A program made the translations under genes and the position numbers. A stretch of 64,000 bases of DNA. Source: Pseudomonas lurida (lineage in GTDB: Bacteria > Pseudomonadota > Gammaproteobacteria > Pseudomonadales > Pseudomonadaceae). This document shows positions 1-8,432 of the stretch, piece by piece. Each line of letters starts with the position of its first letter. Position 1 is the stretch's first letter. Location: the NCBI RefSeq assembly GCF_002563895.1, contig NZ_PDJB01000001.1, forward strand, positions 3,765,501-3,829,500, given 5' to 3'. Under the pieces are notes generated by a model. It was not told the DNA's origin. It made no database searches and saw only the letters and a program-made list of their open reading frames with translations.

Positions 1-464
1 CCTACGTGATCACCAGCCTCGGCGCGTTCGGCGTGATTACCCTGATGTCCTCGCCGTTCAAAGGCCGTGACGCCGACGCCCTGTACGAGTATCGCGGCCT
101 GTTCTGGCGCCGCCCGTACCTGACCGCCGTACTGACCGTGATGATGCTGTCCCTGGCCGGTATCCCGCTCACTGCCGGCTTTATTGGCAAGTTCTACATC
201 GTCGCCACCGGCGTTGAAGCTCACGAGTGGTGGTTGGTAGCTTCCCTGGTCCTGGGCAGCGCCATCGGCGTGTTCTACTACCTGCGCGTGATGGTCACCC
301 TGTACCTGATCGAGCCAAACCTGCGCCGCGTGGATGCCGAGTTGCATTGGGAACAGAAGGCAGGCGGTGTAATGCTGCTGGCCATCGCCCTGCTCGCGTT
401 CTTCCTGGGCGTGTACCCGCAACCGTTGCTCACCCTGGTGCAGCACGCGGTGCTGGGCGTTTGA
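1..464 (+). CDS. nuoN: NADH-quinone oxidoreductase subunit N, 3' end
   Basis: This is the C-terminal part of a NuoN/antiporter-like membrane subunit of respiratory complex I, which couples NADH oxidation by quinone to proton pumping in the inner membrane. The reading frame enters from the left edge, so the start lies outside the window. Visible are three hydrophobic segments and the conserved stretch around [15 protein letters not shown], typical of NuoN close to its C terminus. NuoN is normally the last gene of the nuo operon. A strong intrinsic terminator 23 bases after the stop agrees with that. NuoL and NuoM share the fold, but gene position and the short tail favour NuoN. Confidence 0.9.
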   Translation, partial: YVITSLGAFGVITLMSSPFKGRDADALYEYRGLFWRRPYLTAVLTVMMLSLAGIPLTAGFIGKFYIVATGVEAHEWWLVASLVLGSAIGVFYYLRVMVTLYLIEPNLRRVDAELHWEQKAGGVMLLAIALLAFFLGVYPQPLLTLVQHAVLGV

Positions 465-487
465 TCGCTTAGCGGGATGCAGTAAAC

Positions 488-515
488 AAAAACGGCGCCT
501 TAGGGCGCCGTTTTT
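488..515. terminator. Intrinsic terminator, probably bidirectional
   Basis: A perfect 12-base inverted repeat (AAAAACGGCGCC and its complement) around a 4-base loop is flanked by A and T runs on the two sides. It can therefore end nuoN transcription on the plus strand and the outer membrane protein gene on the minus strand. Confidence 0.9.
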
Positions 516-562
516 GCGTTATGGGGAACAGTCAGGACACCGCAGCGCGGTGAATCGACGCG

Positions 563-1315
563 TTAAAACGCGATACCGACCTTGAACCCGTACTCATTAC
601 GCTTGAGCTTGGTGTTGTCGGCCACTTCGGAATCACCGTCGAGCTTGTACTCGGTGCGGGTGTAGTACAGGCCCGCGACCACCGGCAGGTCACCCTTCTG
701 GTTCATCAGCAGGCTGACTTCGGCGTAGGGATTGGTGCGGTCCTTGAGGTCCACGGTGTCGCTGCCAAAGTCATCCACCTTGAGCTTGGTGCGGCCATCG
801 ATGGTACGACGGGCGCCGGCTTCGACACGCAGGGTCATATCGTCGAACTGGTGGTTGTAGCCCAAGGCCGCCTTGGCGAACGGGGACTTGTTGGTGAGTT
901 TCACATCGAGGTCGTTGATTTCTGGCTCGTAGCGGGTCCAGGTGTAGCCACCGCCCACGATCACGTCGACAAAATTGCGCGCATCCAGCGCGGCTCGCCA
1001 GCCGAGATCCAGGTCGGCCTGGCCTTCCTTGAGCTTGTTGTCGCTCTTCTCGCCGTACTTGGCTTCAATGCCGGCCTGGTAGATAAAGCCGGACTCCGCG
1101 GTGAGCTTGTTACCGAAGTTGTAGAACAGGCCCGCTTCGGGCATGTGGCTCTTGTCGCTTTGGCTGCCGCCTTCGAATTTGAAATCGTTGTAGCTGCCCA
1201 GGATCCCGAAGGTGGAAATCGGGTCGGTGGACGGTGCGGCGAACACCGCAGCAGGCGCAGCGACCAGCGCCAGCAGCGAGGAACCCTTGAGGAATTTTCC
1301 GAATAGCTTGGACAT
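563..1315 (-). CDS. Putative outer membrane beta-barrel protein
   Basis: The 250-residue product starts with a clear signal peptide: a positive N terminus, a hydrophobic stretch around residues 12-25, and a cleavage site after AVFA. The rest alternates short amphipathic strands rich in Tyr, Phe and Gly with polar loops. It ends in FKVGIAF, whose terminal Phe is typical of outer membrane barrels. A good Shine-Dalgarno (AGGAGA) precedes the ATG. It resembles YfaZ-like or general small-porin barrels, but I cannot name the family firmly. It stands alone, convergent with nuoN, so no pathway can be inferred. Transport or surface function is likely but unproven. Confidence 0.75.
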   Translation of the reverse strand: MSKLFGKFLKGSSLLALVAAPAAVFAAPSTDPISTFGILGSYNDFKFEGGSQSDKSHMPEAGLFYNFGNKLTAESGFIYQAGIEAKYGEKSDNKLKEGQADLDLGWRAALDARNFVDVIVGGGYTWTRYEPEINDLDVKLTNKSPFAKAALGYNHQFDDMTLRVEAGARRTIDGRTKLKVDDFGSDTVDLKDRTNPYAEVSLLMNQKGDLPVVAGLYYTRTEYKLDGDSEVADNTKLKRNEYGFKVGIAF

Positions 1316-1447
1316 CGTTTACATCTCCTTGTCTGGTGAGCAAATTATTCAGGAACCGCTTCGAACCCCGCCTTGCACGAAAGGTTCGAATTAATTTGCA
1401 CCGACTTGAAGATAAAACGGTTCAGCGAAGGCTCTAGCTCAATATTC

Positions 1448-2275
1448 TCAAGCGACAGGCAATACAAGACGATCAAGCGCTTGGCGAAGCGTGGCTGAAA
1501 CCGGCACCCGAACTCCAAAGGTCGCAGTCAGCAAGTCCAACAGCTCATCGGCGCTTTCGAGCGTGCGTTTTTCACTCGGCCGATCCAGGTAATGCACCGC
1601 ATAACTGGCGTTGTTCAGGGTATGCCGCTTGCCTGGCGCCAAGCGCGCAACTTTCAGTTGACCCACAAAAGGCGAATCCGGGTGTGTGGAGACGTACCAG
1701 TTGCCGATCTCGTAGTCGATGGCCGCCTGCACTTGCAAGTCGAACACATACAGCCCGCGCCACTCCCCTGCCACCTGCGCCCACAGCGTGTAGCTGCCCT
1801 GCCCGTCGAAGGTCAAGCGGTAGGGTTCATGCGCCGTGGCCTGTACCGTGTCGGTATCCAGCTGCAACGGGCTGCTGGGCACCATGCCGCCAAAGCCGAC
1901 GTCGCTGATGTAACGCACACCCTCCAGCGTCACCAGGCTCAACCGATGGGTGCGCGCGGTGTGTGCCTCCGGCGGCCCGCCCATCACTACCCGACCGGTA
2001 ATGCCGCGTGCGTCAAAGCCGAGTTCCTGCAAGAGCGCCAGGAACATCTGGTTCAACTCATAGCAATAACCGCCCCGCCCTTCCAGCAGCACTTTTTGCT
2101 CGACGCTGGGCAGGTCGATAGGCACCGGCACGTGCATCAATGTCGACAGGCTCTCGAAAGCAAACGTGCACACGTGGCGCAGTTGCAACGCCTGCAAGGT
2201 TTGCAGGGTCGGCGCGGGCGGTGCGTCATAGCCCAGGCGTTGCAGATAGAGGCGGCTATGGGTCAGCAGGGGCAT
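1448..2275 (-). CDS. nat: Arylamine N-acetyltransferase
   Basis: The enzyme transfers an acetyl group from acetyl-CoA to arylamines, arylhydrazines or related amines in the cytoplasm. The 275-residue length is normal for bacterial NATs. The Cys-His-Asp catalytic triad is visible as Cys71 in RGGYC, His110 in THRLSL and Asp125 in SDVGFGG, at the usual spacing. The start is supported by AAGGA about eight bases before the ATG. The gene stands alone with nothing downstream on its strand that suggests an operon. Its natural substrate cannot be read from the context. Confidence 0.92.
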   Translation of the reverse strand: MPLLTHSRLYLQRLGYDAPPAPTLQTLQALQLRHVCTFAFESLSTLMHVPVPIDLPSVEQKVLLEGRGGYCYELNQMFLALLQELGFDARGITGRVVMGGPPEAHTARTHRLSLVTLEGVRYISDVGFGGMVPSSPLQLDTDTVQATAHEPYRLTFDGQGSYTLWAQVAGEWRGLYVFDLQVQAAIDYEIGNWYVSTHPDSPFVGQLKVARLAPGKRHTLNNASYAVHYLDRPSEKRTLESADELLDLLTATFGVRVPVSATLRQALDRLVLPVA

Positions 2276-2395
2276 GGTGCAATCCTTGGGCGCGAAGGGA
2301 TGGCATCACTATGCCGCGCCACCATGCAGATTGTCATTTTGAATGAACCTTTTTGAACGCTCCCGTATCCATCTATAACAACACAGGGAGGCAAC

Positions 2396-2632
2396 ATGAG
2401 TACCGCAAAAATCTACACCATCCACTACCAGCTGCATGGCAAACCGAAGTCCTTTGTGGTGCGCGCCGAAGTGATGAACAACGCCGAGGCCTGGCATTGG
2501 GCGGCCGTTGATGCCGACATTGCGCACGTGAGTCGCGTTGGGCGCGTGGGGCACGAGCAGGTGAAGAAGACGACTCGGCCTTGGGCGGAGAAGTTTGGCA
2601 TTACCGAGGTAACGTGGGTTGCACCCAAGTAA
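2396..2632 (+). CDS. Small conserved hypothetical protein
   Basis: A 78-residue soluble protein without signal peptide or membrane segment. The ATG follows a good ribosome binding site (AGGGAGG, six bases upstream), and a strong terminator follows the stop, so it is a self-contained transcription unit. The sequence has a run of aromatic and basic residues (YTIHYQLHGK, AWHWAA) and no cysteines. I recall a small Pseudomonas-restricted family annotated DUF6555 of this size and composition, but that assignment is from memory and unchecked. No function is known to me. Confidence 0.8.
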   Translation: MSTAKIYTIHYQLHGKPKSFVVRAEVMNNAEAWHWAAVDADIAHVSRVGRVGHEQVKKTTRPWAEKFGITEVTWVAPK

Positions 2633-2636
2633 GGGG

Positions 2637-2666
2637 GAAAGCCCCGCTATATAGGGCGGGGCTTTC
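2637..2666 (+). terminator. Intrinsic terminator
   Basis: An 11-base stem (GAAAGCCCCGC paired with GCGGGGCTTTC) around an 8-base loop begins 5 bases after the stop codon of the small hypothetical gene. The downstream T-run is short, but the GC-rich stem is perfect. Confidence 0.75.
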
Positions 2667-2754
2667 GGCCAACAGCGAAGATTAACATTCGGCACAGAGT
2701 CAGCCATGCCCAACGGCTTAACGCCAAGGACAGTGGGTCAGGGAACCTGGTCGT

Positions 2755-3165
2755 CTACAAGACTTCCACCAGCTCAAACTCTTCGGCGACAAGCTCCATG
2801 GCCTCGTCGAACGAGCCCTCTCTTTGAAAAAAATCTCTATGCCCCTGCATCCAGTACGGGAGGCTGAGATCCCCTTCACCTTCCTTCCGTGCAAAATCTT
2901 GATCAACGTCGCAGTAACGAACGACACGCAGCAAGATAACCCGAATGACACATACCGGTTCGCGCCTACTGTTGAGGATGATGCTGTAGCCGCCAATGGT
3001 GGGTGATTCATCTTCACGGTTGAATGACGAAAGCGAGCAACACGTGGCCGTTTTTATTCCGCTGACAACACGTTCAGCCAGCTCATCGGCCATTTCAGGA
3101 GTATCCCCAAATGACCATGCAATGGCGCCGGGGTACCTGGCCTTTAAATCCTCAAGGGTGCTCAT
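2755..3165 (-). CDS. ASCH domain protein
   Basis: The 136-residue protein matches the ASCH (PUA-like) fold across its whole length. Signature pieces are the N-terminal WSFGDTPEMADELAE, the GIKTAT segment that lines the presumed nucleic-acid-binding cleft, and the C-terminal GEGDLSLPYW followed by HRDFF. ASCH proteins are thought to bind RNA or modified nucleosides; some close relatives hydrolyse N4-acetylcytidine. That activity is possible here but not shown. The start codon has only a weak ribosome binding site. It has no operon partner. Confidence 0.85.
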   Translation of the reverse strand: MSTLEDLKARYPGAIAWSFGDTPEMADELAERVVSGIKTATCCSLSSFNREDESPTIGGYSIILNSRREPVCVIRVILLRVVRYCDVDQDFARKEGEGDLSLPYWMQGHRDFFQREGSFDEAMELVAEEFELVEVL

Positions 3166-3429
3166 GACTAAATCCGTTTAAATCAGGTTGTTGGCGATCT
3201 CGCATAAGCCCTGGCTAAATGATCACGGTCGAGGCCTGTGCGCCACTCGGTTGCTGAAGATACTTTATTCTGGTCCAGCAAGGAGGTGATGAAAAAAAAC
3301 GCCAACCTATGTCGACGTTCAAGATAAAAAAGTGCGCCAGGCCAGCGTTTAAATAGCCAAAGAGAGACTCAAAAACGCACCGTGGCGATGCTTCATTCGC
3401 CCACAGCGCTGAGCAACACGGTATCTAGC
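3166..3429. other. Intergenic region, no gene seen
   Basis: This lies between the ASCH gene and the two small acidic-protein genes. It is locally AT-rich, for example a run of A near 3293-3300. I see no convincing reading frame, repeat or terminator. It may hold the ASCH promoter, which reads leftward. Confidence 0.4.
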
Positions 3430-3630
3430 TCACGGCTTCAAATCGCCCAGAGGATCGTAAGGTGGCTTCTTCTCGTCCTCATCCTTTTTCTCCTTGTCCA
3501 ATGGCGCAATAGCCGGCCCGATAGGGTCAACCTGCGGATCCGACACATCCGGCGAGTCCGGGTCAAAACCCAGCTCATCCTTGCCACTTGCATGCTCGTC
3601 TGAAGACGGGCCTTTCGGCGTATGACTCAC
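3430..3630 (-). CDS. Small acidic disordered protein
   Basis: A 66-residue protein starting at GTG (MSHTPKGPSS), seven bases after AAGGAG. It is very rich in Asp, Glu, Lys and Pro, with DPxxPDVSDP-like repeats and no hydrophobic core, so it is almost certainly disordered. It lies 14 bases downstream of another small charged gene on the same strand, so the two look co-transcribed. No domain is recognised. Composition recalls stress-associated hydrophilic proteins, but that is only an analogy. Confidence 0.7.
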   Translation of the reverse strand: MSHTPKGPSSDEHASGKDELGFDPDSPDVSDPQVDPIGPAIAPLDKEKKDEDEKKPPYDPLGDLKP

Positions 3631-3644
3631 GGCGTTCTCCTTGT

Positions 3645-3824
3645 TTAAAGCGGACGGGCTTTGTCGTGGAGGTTTTCCAGGTTTTCTTCGACGCGCTCTA
3701 CATCGTCATTGTCTTCGCGCTCTTTCGGGTCGTTGGGGCGCAACGCATCGTTGTCGCGCTCCTCTTCACCGGGTGTGCGGTCAGGGTTTGGGGTACCGGG
3801 GGGTGGCTGGTTGTAGTCAGACAT
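3645..3824 (-). CDS. Very small charged protein (59 aa)
   Basis: Reading the minus strand from the ATG at 3824 gives 59 codons and a TAA at 3645. The product begins MSDYNQPPPGTPNPDRTPGE and continues with alternating Glu, Asp, Arg and Asn, ending in a short helix-forming ENLENLHDKARPL. A GAGGTG ribosome binding site lies about eight bases upstream. The next gene, another acidic microprotein, begins 14 bases after its stop behind its own AAGGAG. Both are hydrophilic and lack cysteines. Function is unknown. Confidence 0.7.
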   Translation of the reverse strand: MSDYNQPPPGTPNPDRTPGEEERDNDALRPNDPKEREDNDDVERVEENLENLHDKARPL

Positions 3825-3928
3825 GATGGTTCACCTCAAAGGGTCTACACAGGTTTAGAGAAACCGCCGTGCGCCATCGTTCAACTTGTTTGCCCAGGCG
3901 TGAGATGATGCCGGCCCCTCCTGGAGAC

Positions 3929-4459
3929 ATGACCCGGATGTTCGAACTCAAACCCTGCGACCCCGTGACCTTCCGCCAACAGACCCGGCGCAGCACGCTG
4001 ATCGTCGCCGTGCTGTTCCTGGCCCTGGCCATGGTGCTGTCGAGCCTGGCGGTAATGCTGTTCGGCGAACCTGGCGGTGACAATTTGCGCTTCAACGTCG
4101 GCGGTGTGTTTGCCGGGGTACTGATCACCGTAGCCCTGGTGCGTGGCCCGTTCTGGACCCAGCCGTGGCTGGCGTCGGCGGTGTATGGCTGGCAACTCAA
4201 GCGCAGCCTGATGAGCGTGACCAATGTGATGCACAAGGTGAACGAGCGCGTCCAGACCAATGACCCGACGGCGATCAAAGTGCTGCGCTTCTATCACCTG
4301 GGCCTGACGCAGATGCATGAACTGGATGCCAACTCCAGCGCCCAGGTGCAGTTGGTCGCCGAGGTTGAGGCACACAAGGCCAAGATGCAGGCACTGGGGA
4401 TCGATACCGAGCAAACCCGCTTCGACCCTGCTTGGCTGGAAGCCTTCAAGACCGCTTAA
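3929..4459 (+). CDS. DUF3087 family membrane protein
   Basis: The 176-residue product has two membrane segments near residues 25-45 and 60-80, then a mostly helical cytoplasmic tail with an HELDANS motif. This matches the DUF3087 family of gamma-proteobacteria, whose function is unknown to me. I start at the ATG preceded by CTGGAG; upstream alternatives (GTG at 3869, ATG at 3905) lack a ribosome binding site and would add an unlikely N terminus. The gene is convergent with the MFS gene that follows, with 12 bases between stops. Confidence 0.8.
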   Translation: MTRMFELKPCDPVTFRQQTRRSTLIVAVLFLALAMVLSSLAVMLFGEPGGDNLRFNVGGVFAGVLITVALVRGPFWTQPWLASAVYGWQLKRSLMSVTNVMHKVNERVQTNDPTAIKVLRFYHLGLTQMHELDANSSAQVQLVAEVEAHKAKMQALGIDTEQTRFDPAWLEAFKTA

Positions 4460-4471
4460 GCCAATACACCG

Positions 4472-5602
4472 TCAGCTGGAAACCTTTGCCCGCCAGCAGA
4501 ACACCGCGCTCACTGCAATCGCCGCGCCCGCCAGGCCAAACACCCAGGGGGCGGAGGCAATCGGCAGCAAGAGGCCGGCGAGCAATGGGCCGAGGCCAGC
4601 GCCGATATCCCGCCACACGGCATTCGAGGCCAAGGCCGACACGCGCATCGAACCTGGGTTGCGCTCGGCCACGAGGGTGGTCACCAGTGGCAGTTGCAGC
4701 GCGCGCAGTACCAGCACCGCCGCCGCGCCGACAATGACCCAATAACTGCCGAACGCGGTCAGGGCCAGGGCACTCAAGAACGAAAACAGCAGCAACATCG
4801 ACGTGGCGCCAAATCGCTGGGCCGCGCGGCCGCCCAAGGGGCTCAGGAGCATTTCCGAGACATAACGCAGCGCCATCAGGCCACCGGCGATGAGTACCGC
4901 ATCACCCCCCAGCAGCTTCTGCGCCTGGATCGACAGGCCGAAGATAAACAGGCCATCCAGTGCCACCCCTTCGATAAACGACCACACCGCCACACTGTCG
5001 GGCCACTTGAAGCGCCGCCCCGGCGTGGTGTGCAGATCATGCCCCGCCGCAGGCAAGCTGCGCGCCACCCACACCCCCACCAGGCAACACCCGGCCAGAA
5101 TCACAAAGATCGGGCGCGGCCCCGCCCACAGCGTCAGCCAGCCGCCCAGTGGCAGCGCCAGCATCGGCCCGAGGGCAATCAGCGCGCGGGAACGCCCAGC
5201 CCGGCGTGCGGCACCGGCCGGCTCCGACGTGGCCAACACTTGGGTCGACAGGTTCAGCGCGGCGAAGCACAGGCCCCACACCAGTCGCAGCCCCAGCAAC
5301 GCGGCGAAGCCCGATAACACCGAGTTGCCCAAGGCACACAGGGTCGCGGCACCGGCGGCGATCATGCAGGTCAGGCGGTCGCCGTTGCGTGCGTAGAAAT
5401 TGAGCACGTGCCGGTAGCCGAAAATCCGCACCAGGCGGTTGGCCGCCAGTAATACCCCGGCCTGGGCCAGGGTGATACCAAAGGCCTGGGACTCCATCGG
5501 CAGCAGCAGGTAGAGCAACACGTCACTGGGCAAGCATAAAGCCAGGGTCAGCGCAGCTCGGCGCGAGTGCGTATCAGCAGTACGGAGGGCCAGGCTGGAC
5601 AT
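4472..5602 (-). CDS. MFS transporter
   Basis: A 376-residue, highly hydrophobic protein with about 12 predicted membrane helices and the major facilitator layout of two six-helix halves. The segment between helices 2 and 3 carries a reduced motif A (NRLVRIFGYRHVLNF). Proteins of this kind export drugs or metabolites or take up small solutes by proton exchange. The substrate cannot be told. It lies 70 bases downstream of another MFS gene on the same strand and may be read with it. The ribosome binding site is weak. Confidence 0.85.
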   Translation of the reverse strand: MSSLALRTADTHSRRAALTLALCLPSDVLLYLLLPMESQAFGITLAQAGVLLAANRLVRIFGYRHVLNFYARNGDRLTCMIAAGAATLCALGNSVLSGFAALLGLRLVWGLCFAALNLSTQVLATSEPAGAARRAGRSRALIALGPMLALPLGGWLTLWAGPRPIFVILAGCCLVGVWVARSLPAAGHDLHTTPGRRFKWPDSVAVWSFIEGVALDGLFIFGLSIQAQKLLGGDAVLIAGGLMALRYVSEMLLSPLGGRAAQRFGATSMLLLFSFLSALALTAFGSYWVIVGAAAVLVLRALQLPLVTTLVAERNPGSMRVSALASNAVWRDIGAGLGPLLAGLLLPIASAPWVFGLAGAAIAVSAVFCWRAKVSS

Positions 5603-5672
5603 AAATCTGAAACATCCCGAAATACTCAGGTCGCCACGGTAGCCTTCCGCCGCTCTGTTTTACAACGCCCAA

Positions 5673-7037
5673 TCACGTCTTTTTGCCGTAGGGCAGCACA
5701 CGCAAGCCACTGGCCACGGCCCCCACCAGGGCAAACCCGCAGCCCAGCCACAACGCATAGTGCGGCCCGCTGCCCAGTGACAGGTGGAAACACAACGCCA
5801 CCAGTGACGCCCCCAGCGTTTGCCCCAGCAACCGCGAAATCGCTACGATGCCACTGGCCCCTCCGCTGCGAGCCAACGGCGCGCTGGTCATCAATGCCTT
5901 GAGGTTGGGCGACTGGAAGAACCCGAAACCGGCGCCACACAGCGCCATGCGCCAGCCGATATCGAACGCCGAGGCCCCACTGCCCAGGGTGGCCAACGCG
6001 GCCATTCCCACGCTGAGCATCAACAGGCCGATGCCGCACAGCACGCCAAGGGACACACGGTCGGCCAGACGTCCCGCCACCAGCGCCATCACCGCCACCA
6101 CGGCCGGCCACGGCGTCATCAAGAAACCGGTTTCCACTTGGCTATGGCCCAGCACCGCCTGCAACATAAATGGCAACGACACAAACGCCAGGCCCTGGGC
6201 GCTGAAAGCACAGATAGCGGTCAGGGAAGACAACGCAAAGACCGGACGCTTGAACAGGTCCAGCGCCAGCATCGGCGCCGGGTGCCCGGCCTGGCGCCGC
6301 AGCAGCAAGGCGCCGCACACCAGCGCCACGGCGATCAAGCCCAACGTCAGCACGCCCTGGGCCCCGTGCACCGCTGTGCCCAACCCCAACACCAACAAGG
6401 CAAACAGCCCCGCGCACAACACGGCGGCAAGACGGTCGAAGGCATGCCCGGTCATTGGCAGGGTCGGCAACGAGCGCAGGCCCAATAGCAGCGCCAGCAA
6501 CCCCAAGGGCACATTGATCAGGTACAACCAGTGCCAGGTCGCCACCGACAGGATCGCTGATGCGGCGGTTGGCCCCAAGGTAAACGCCAACCCCACCACC
6601 AGGGAGTTGTAACCCAGGCCACGCCCGAGCATTTTCGAAGGGTAGATATGCCGCAACAACGCCGTGTTCACGCTCATGATCGCCGCCGCCCCAAGCCCCT
6701 GCGCCACCCGTGCGGCAGTCAGGGTGACCAGCGAACCCGCCAGCCCGCACAACAGCGACGACACGATAAACAGCAGTAACCCGCCGAGATACACCCGGCG
6801 ATGCCCCAGCACGTCACTGAGCGAAGCAAACGGCAGCACCGTGGCAATGATCGCCAACTGGTAGGCATTGACCACCCAGATGACCGAGGCGGAATCGGTG
6901 CCAATCCCCTCGGCCAGGGTCGGCAAGGCCGTGTTGACGATGGCCGTGTCCAGTGTCGCCATGCCGATCCCCAGGGAGATCGCGATCACGGCCGGCAAGC
7001 GTTTATTGAGGGGCAACCCATCGGCAACAGAAGACAT
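5673..7037 (-). CDS. MFS drug exporter, DHA2-like
   Basis: The 454-residue protein has the N-terminal signature of drug:H+ antiporters of the EmrB/QacA branch. It shows LDTAIVNTALPTLAEGIG in helix 1 (motif D1), the SDVLGHRRVYLGG motif A loop, and GLGAAAIMSVN further on. About 14 membrane segments are plausible. I start at the ATG of MSSVADG rather than the TTG two codons earlier. Expected role is proton-driven export of hydrophobic toxic compounds across the inner membrane. No adaptor gene lies next to it, so it probably acts alone. Confidence 0.85.
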   Translation of the reverse strand: MSSVADGLPLNKRLPAVIAISLGIGMATLDTAIVNTALPTLAEGIGTDSASVIWVVNAYQLAIIATVLPFASLSDVLGHRRVYLGGLLLFIVSSLLCGLAGSLVTLTAARVAQGLGAAAIMSVNTALLRHIYPSKMLGRGLGYNSLVVGLAFTLGPTAASAILSVATWHWLYLINVPLGLLALLLGLRSLPTLPMTGHAFDRLAAVLCAGLFALLVLGLGTAVHGAQGVLTLGLIAVALVCGALLLRRQAGHPAPMLALDLFKRPVFALSSLTAICAFSAQGLAFVSLPFMLQAVLGHSQVETGFLMTPWPAVVAVMALVAGRLADRVSLGVLCGIGLLMLSVGMAALATLGSGASAFDIGWRMALCGAGFGFFQSPNLKALMTSAPLARSGGASGIVAISRLLGQTLGASLVALCFHLSLGSGPHYALWLGCGFALVGAVASGLRVLPYGKKT

Positions 7038-7227
7038 GAACAATCCGCGCAGGTGACAAAGGCTCCAGATTACGGGCAGGCGAGCATTTTTTCAGTGGAC
7101 AATTGCCTGGCTGTCAAAATATTCATGTTCAGCCGGCACAGCCGCGCGCTACCAGAGTTCTCCTACAGCTTCCCACCGCCTATTTTGCAACCTTGGCGGT
7201 TTCTCCCCGCTCTTGAGAACCCAGCCC
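7038..7227. promoter_or_regulatory. Divergent intergenic region, MFS exporter / carbonic anhydrase
   Basis: The 190-base gap separates two divergent genes and must hold both promoters. A region around 7080-7130 is AT-rich, but I do not see a motif clear enough to name a regulator. Confidence 0.35.
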
Positions 7228-7974
7228 GTGTCCAAGACTCACGAACCCGCTCCATCCGTCTCGAGCAATGACCGTCGACAATTCCTGCAGCTGGCCGGCG
7301 CTGGCGCAGGGGCACTTTTGCTCGCAGGGGCACTGCCCAGCGTTGCGGCGCCTACCGCACCCGTTACACCGCCCAAGCCTGGCGATGAGGCTGACCCGCA
7401 CCAGGCGTTGGCCCGGTTGATGGCAGGCAATCACCGCTTCGCCGCCAATGTCACTCAGCGCCACGACTTCATGACAGAACGGGAAATACTGGTGAGTCAC
7501 CAACACCCTTTCGCGACGGTGCTGGGTTGCGCCGACTCAAGAGCTGCCCCCGAGCACATCTTCGACACCGGCCTGGGCGAGCTGTTTACCGTACGAGTAG
7601 CGGGCAACTTCGTGACCGACAACGAACTCGCCAGCCTCGAATATGCCGTCGCAGTGCTAGGCACGCCTGTGGTCATGGTGCTCGGACACGACAGTTGCGG
7701 CGCACTCTCGGCCGCGGTCAAGGCCATCCAGGAAAACGCCACTTTCCCCGGCAAGATCCAGGGCCTCGCGCAAGCCTTCAAACCCTCCGTGAACAAGGTA
7801 TTGAAGGCTCCTGGCCCATTGCTTGCCAATGCCATCGCGCAAAACGTCATCGACACCGTCGCGCGCCTCAAGCACGAGCCTGGCCTGCTGCGCGAGGCCG
7901 TGGCCCAAGGCAAACTCGGCATCGTCGGCGGCGTTTACCGATTGCACAGCGGAGTCGTGGAGTTGATCGCTTAA
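7228..7974 (+). CDS. Beta-carbonic anhydrase with Tat signal
   Basis: This 248-residue enzyme should interconvert CO2 and bicarbonate. Zinc ligands and catalytic residues of the beta class are present: Cys101, Asp103 and Arg105 in CADSR, and His154 and Cys157 in GHDSCGA. The N terminus carries a twin-arginine signal (DRRQFLQLAG followed by an Ala/Gly/Leu-rich stretch and a site near SVAA). It is therefore predicted to be exported folded to the periplasm. I chose the GTG that gives MSKTHEP; a TTG five codons upstream is possible. It is convergent with the bufferin operon, five bases apart. A link between the two is only positional. Confidence 0.9.
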   Translation: MSKTHEPAPSVSSNDRRQFLQLAGAGAGALLLAGALPSVAAPTAPVTPPKPGDEADPHQALARLMAGNHRFAANVTQRHDFMTEREILVSHQHPFATVLGCADSRAAPEHIFDTGLGELFTVRVAGNFVTDNELASLEYAVAVLGTPVVMVLGHDSCGALSAAVKAIQENATFPGKIQGLAQAFKPSVNKVLKAPGPLLANAIAQNVIDTVARLKHEPGLLREAVAQGKLGIVGGVYRLHSGVVELIA

Positions 7975-7979
7975 GGCCC

Positions 7980-8432
7980 TCAGGTTCGCCAGTGTCCACT
8001 GTTCGCCATCACTCCCACAGCGTCGGCAAAACCGGCCTGGGGCGTGGTATTCAAGGTCACCAGTCCCACGCACCGACTCGGCTTCAGCGTCGCCGCGCGC
8101 GTGGCCACCCGCCCGCCCGCTTCCACGCCTGCCAGGACCGCTTCGGGGATGTGCAGCGCATTCATCAGGTCCAGCACATCCTGGCCGAGCACGGCGTCGT
8201 CTGCAGTGCGCAGGTACGGAACGATCACGCGAAAGCCCTGGGCGGCCAGCGGCGCCGTCAGGTCGGCAAACACGTGGACATCGGCTGCCAGCAAAATGAT
8301 CGCCCGTCCCTCCTGCGCCCCGAACTGCTCATAACGGATCTCCTGGTCATCGGTACTCACCTGTTGCACCGCAAACGCCGGTGCGGCGATCACCACCGCT
8401 GCCAGCAGTAAAAAATCACGACGATCAAACAT
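7980..8432 (-). CDS. Truncated alpha/beta-hydrolase-like protein, likely pseudoenzyme
   Basis: The 150-residue product opens with a twin-arginine signal (DRRDFLLLAA, cleavage near AFA). It then follows the first half of an alpha/beta hydrolase: a strand RAIILLAAD, an oxyanion-region turn, and the helix-strand unit before the nucleophile elbow. The elbow reads GVEAG where catalytic members have GxSxG, so the nucleophile Ser is replaced by Glu. The C-terminal half with the catalytic His is absent. It is the last gene of the bufferin operon and overlaps bufC by 8 bases. Role unknown; a periplasmic binding or scaffold role is possible. Confidence 0.7.
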   Translation of the reverse strand: MFDRRDFLLLAAVVIAAPAFAVQQVSTDDQEIRYEQFGAQEGRAIILLAADVHVFADLTAPLAAQGFRVIVPYLRTADDAVLGQDVLDLMNALHIPEAVLAGVEAGGRVATRAATLKPSRCVGLVTLNTTPQAGFADAVGVMANSGHWRT

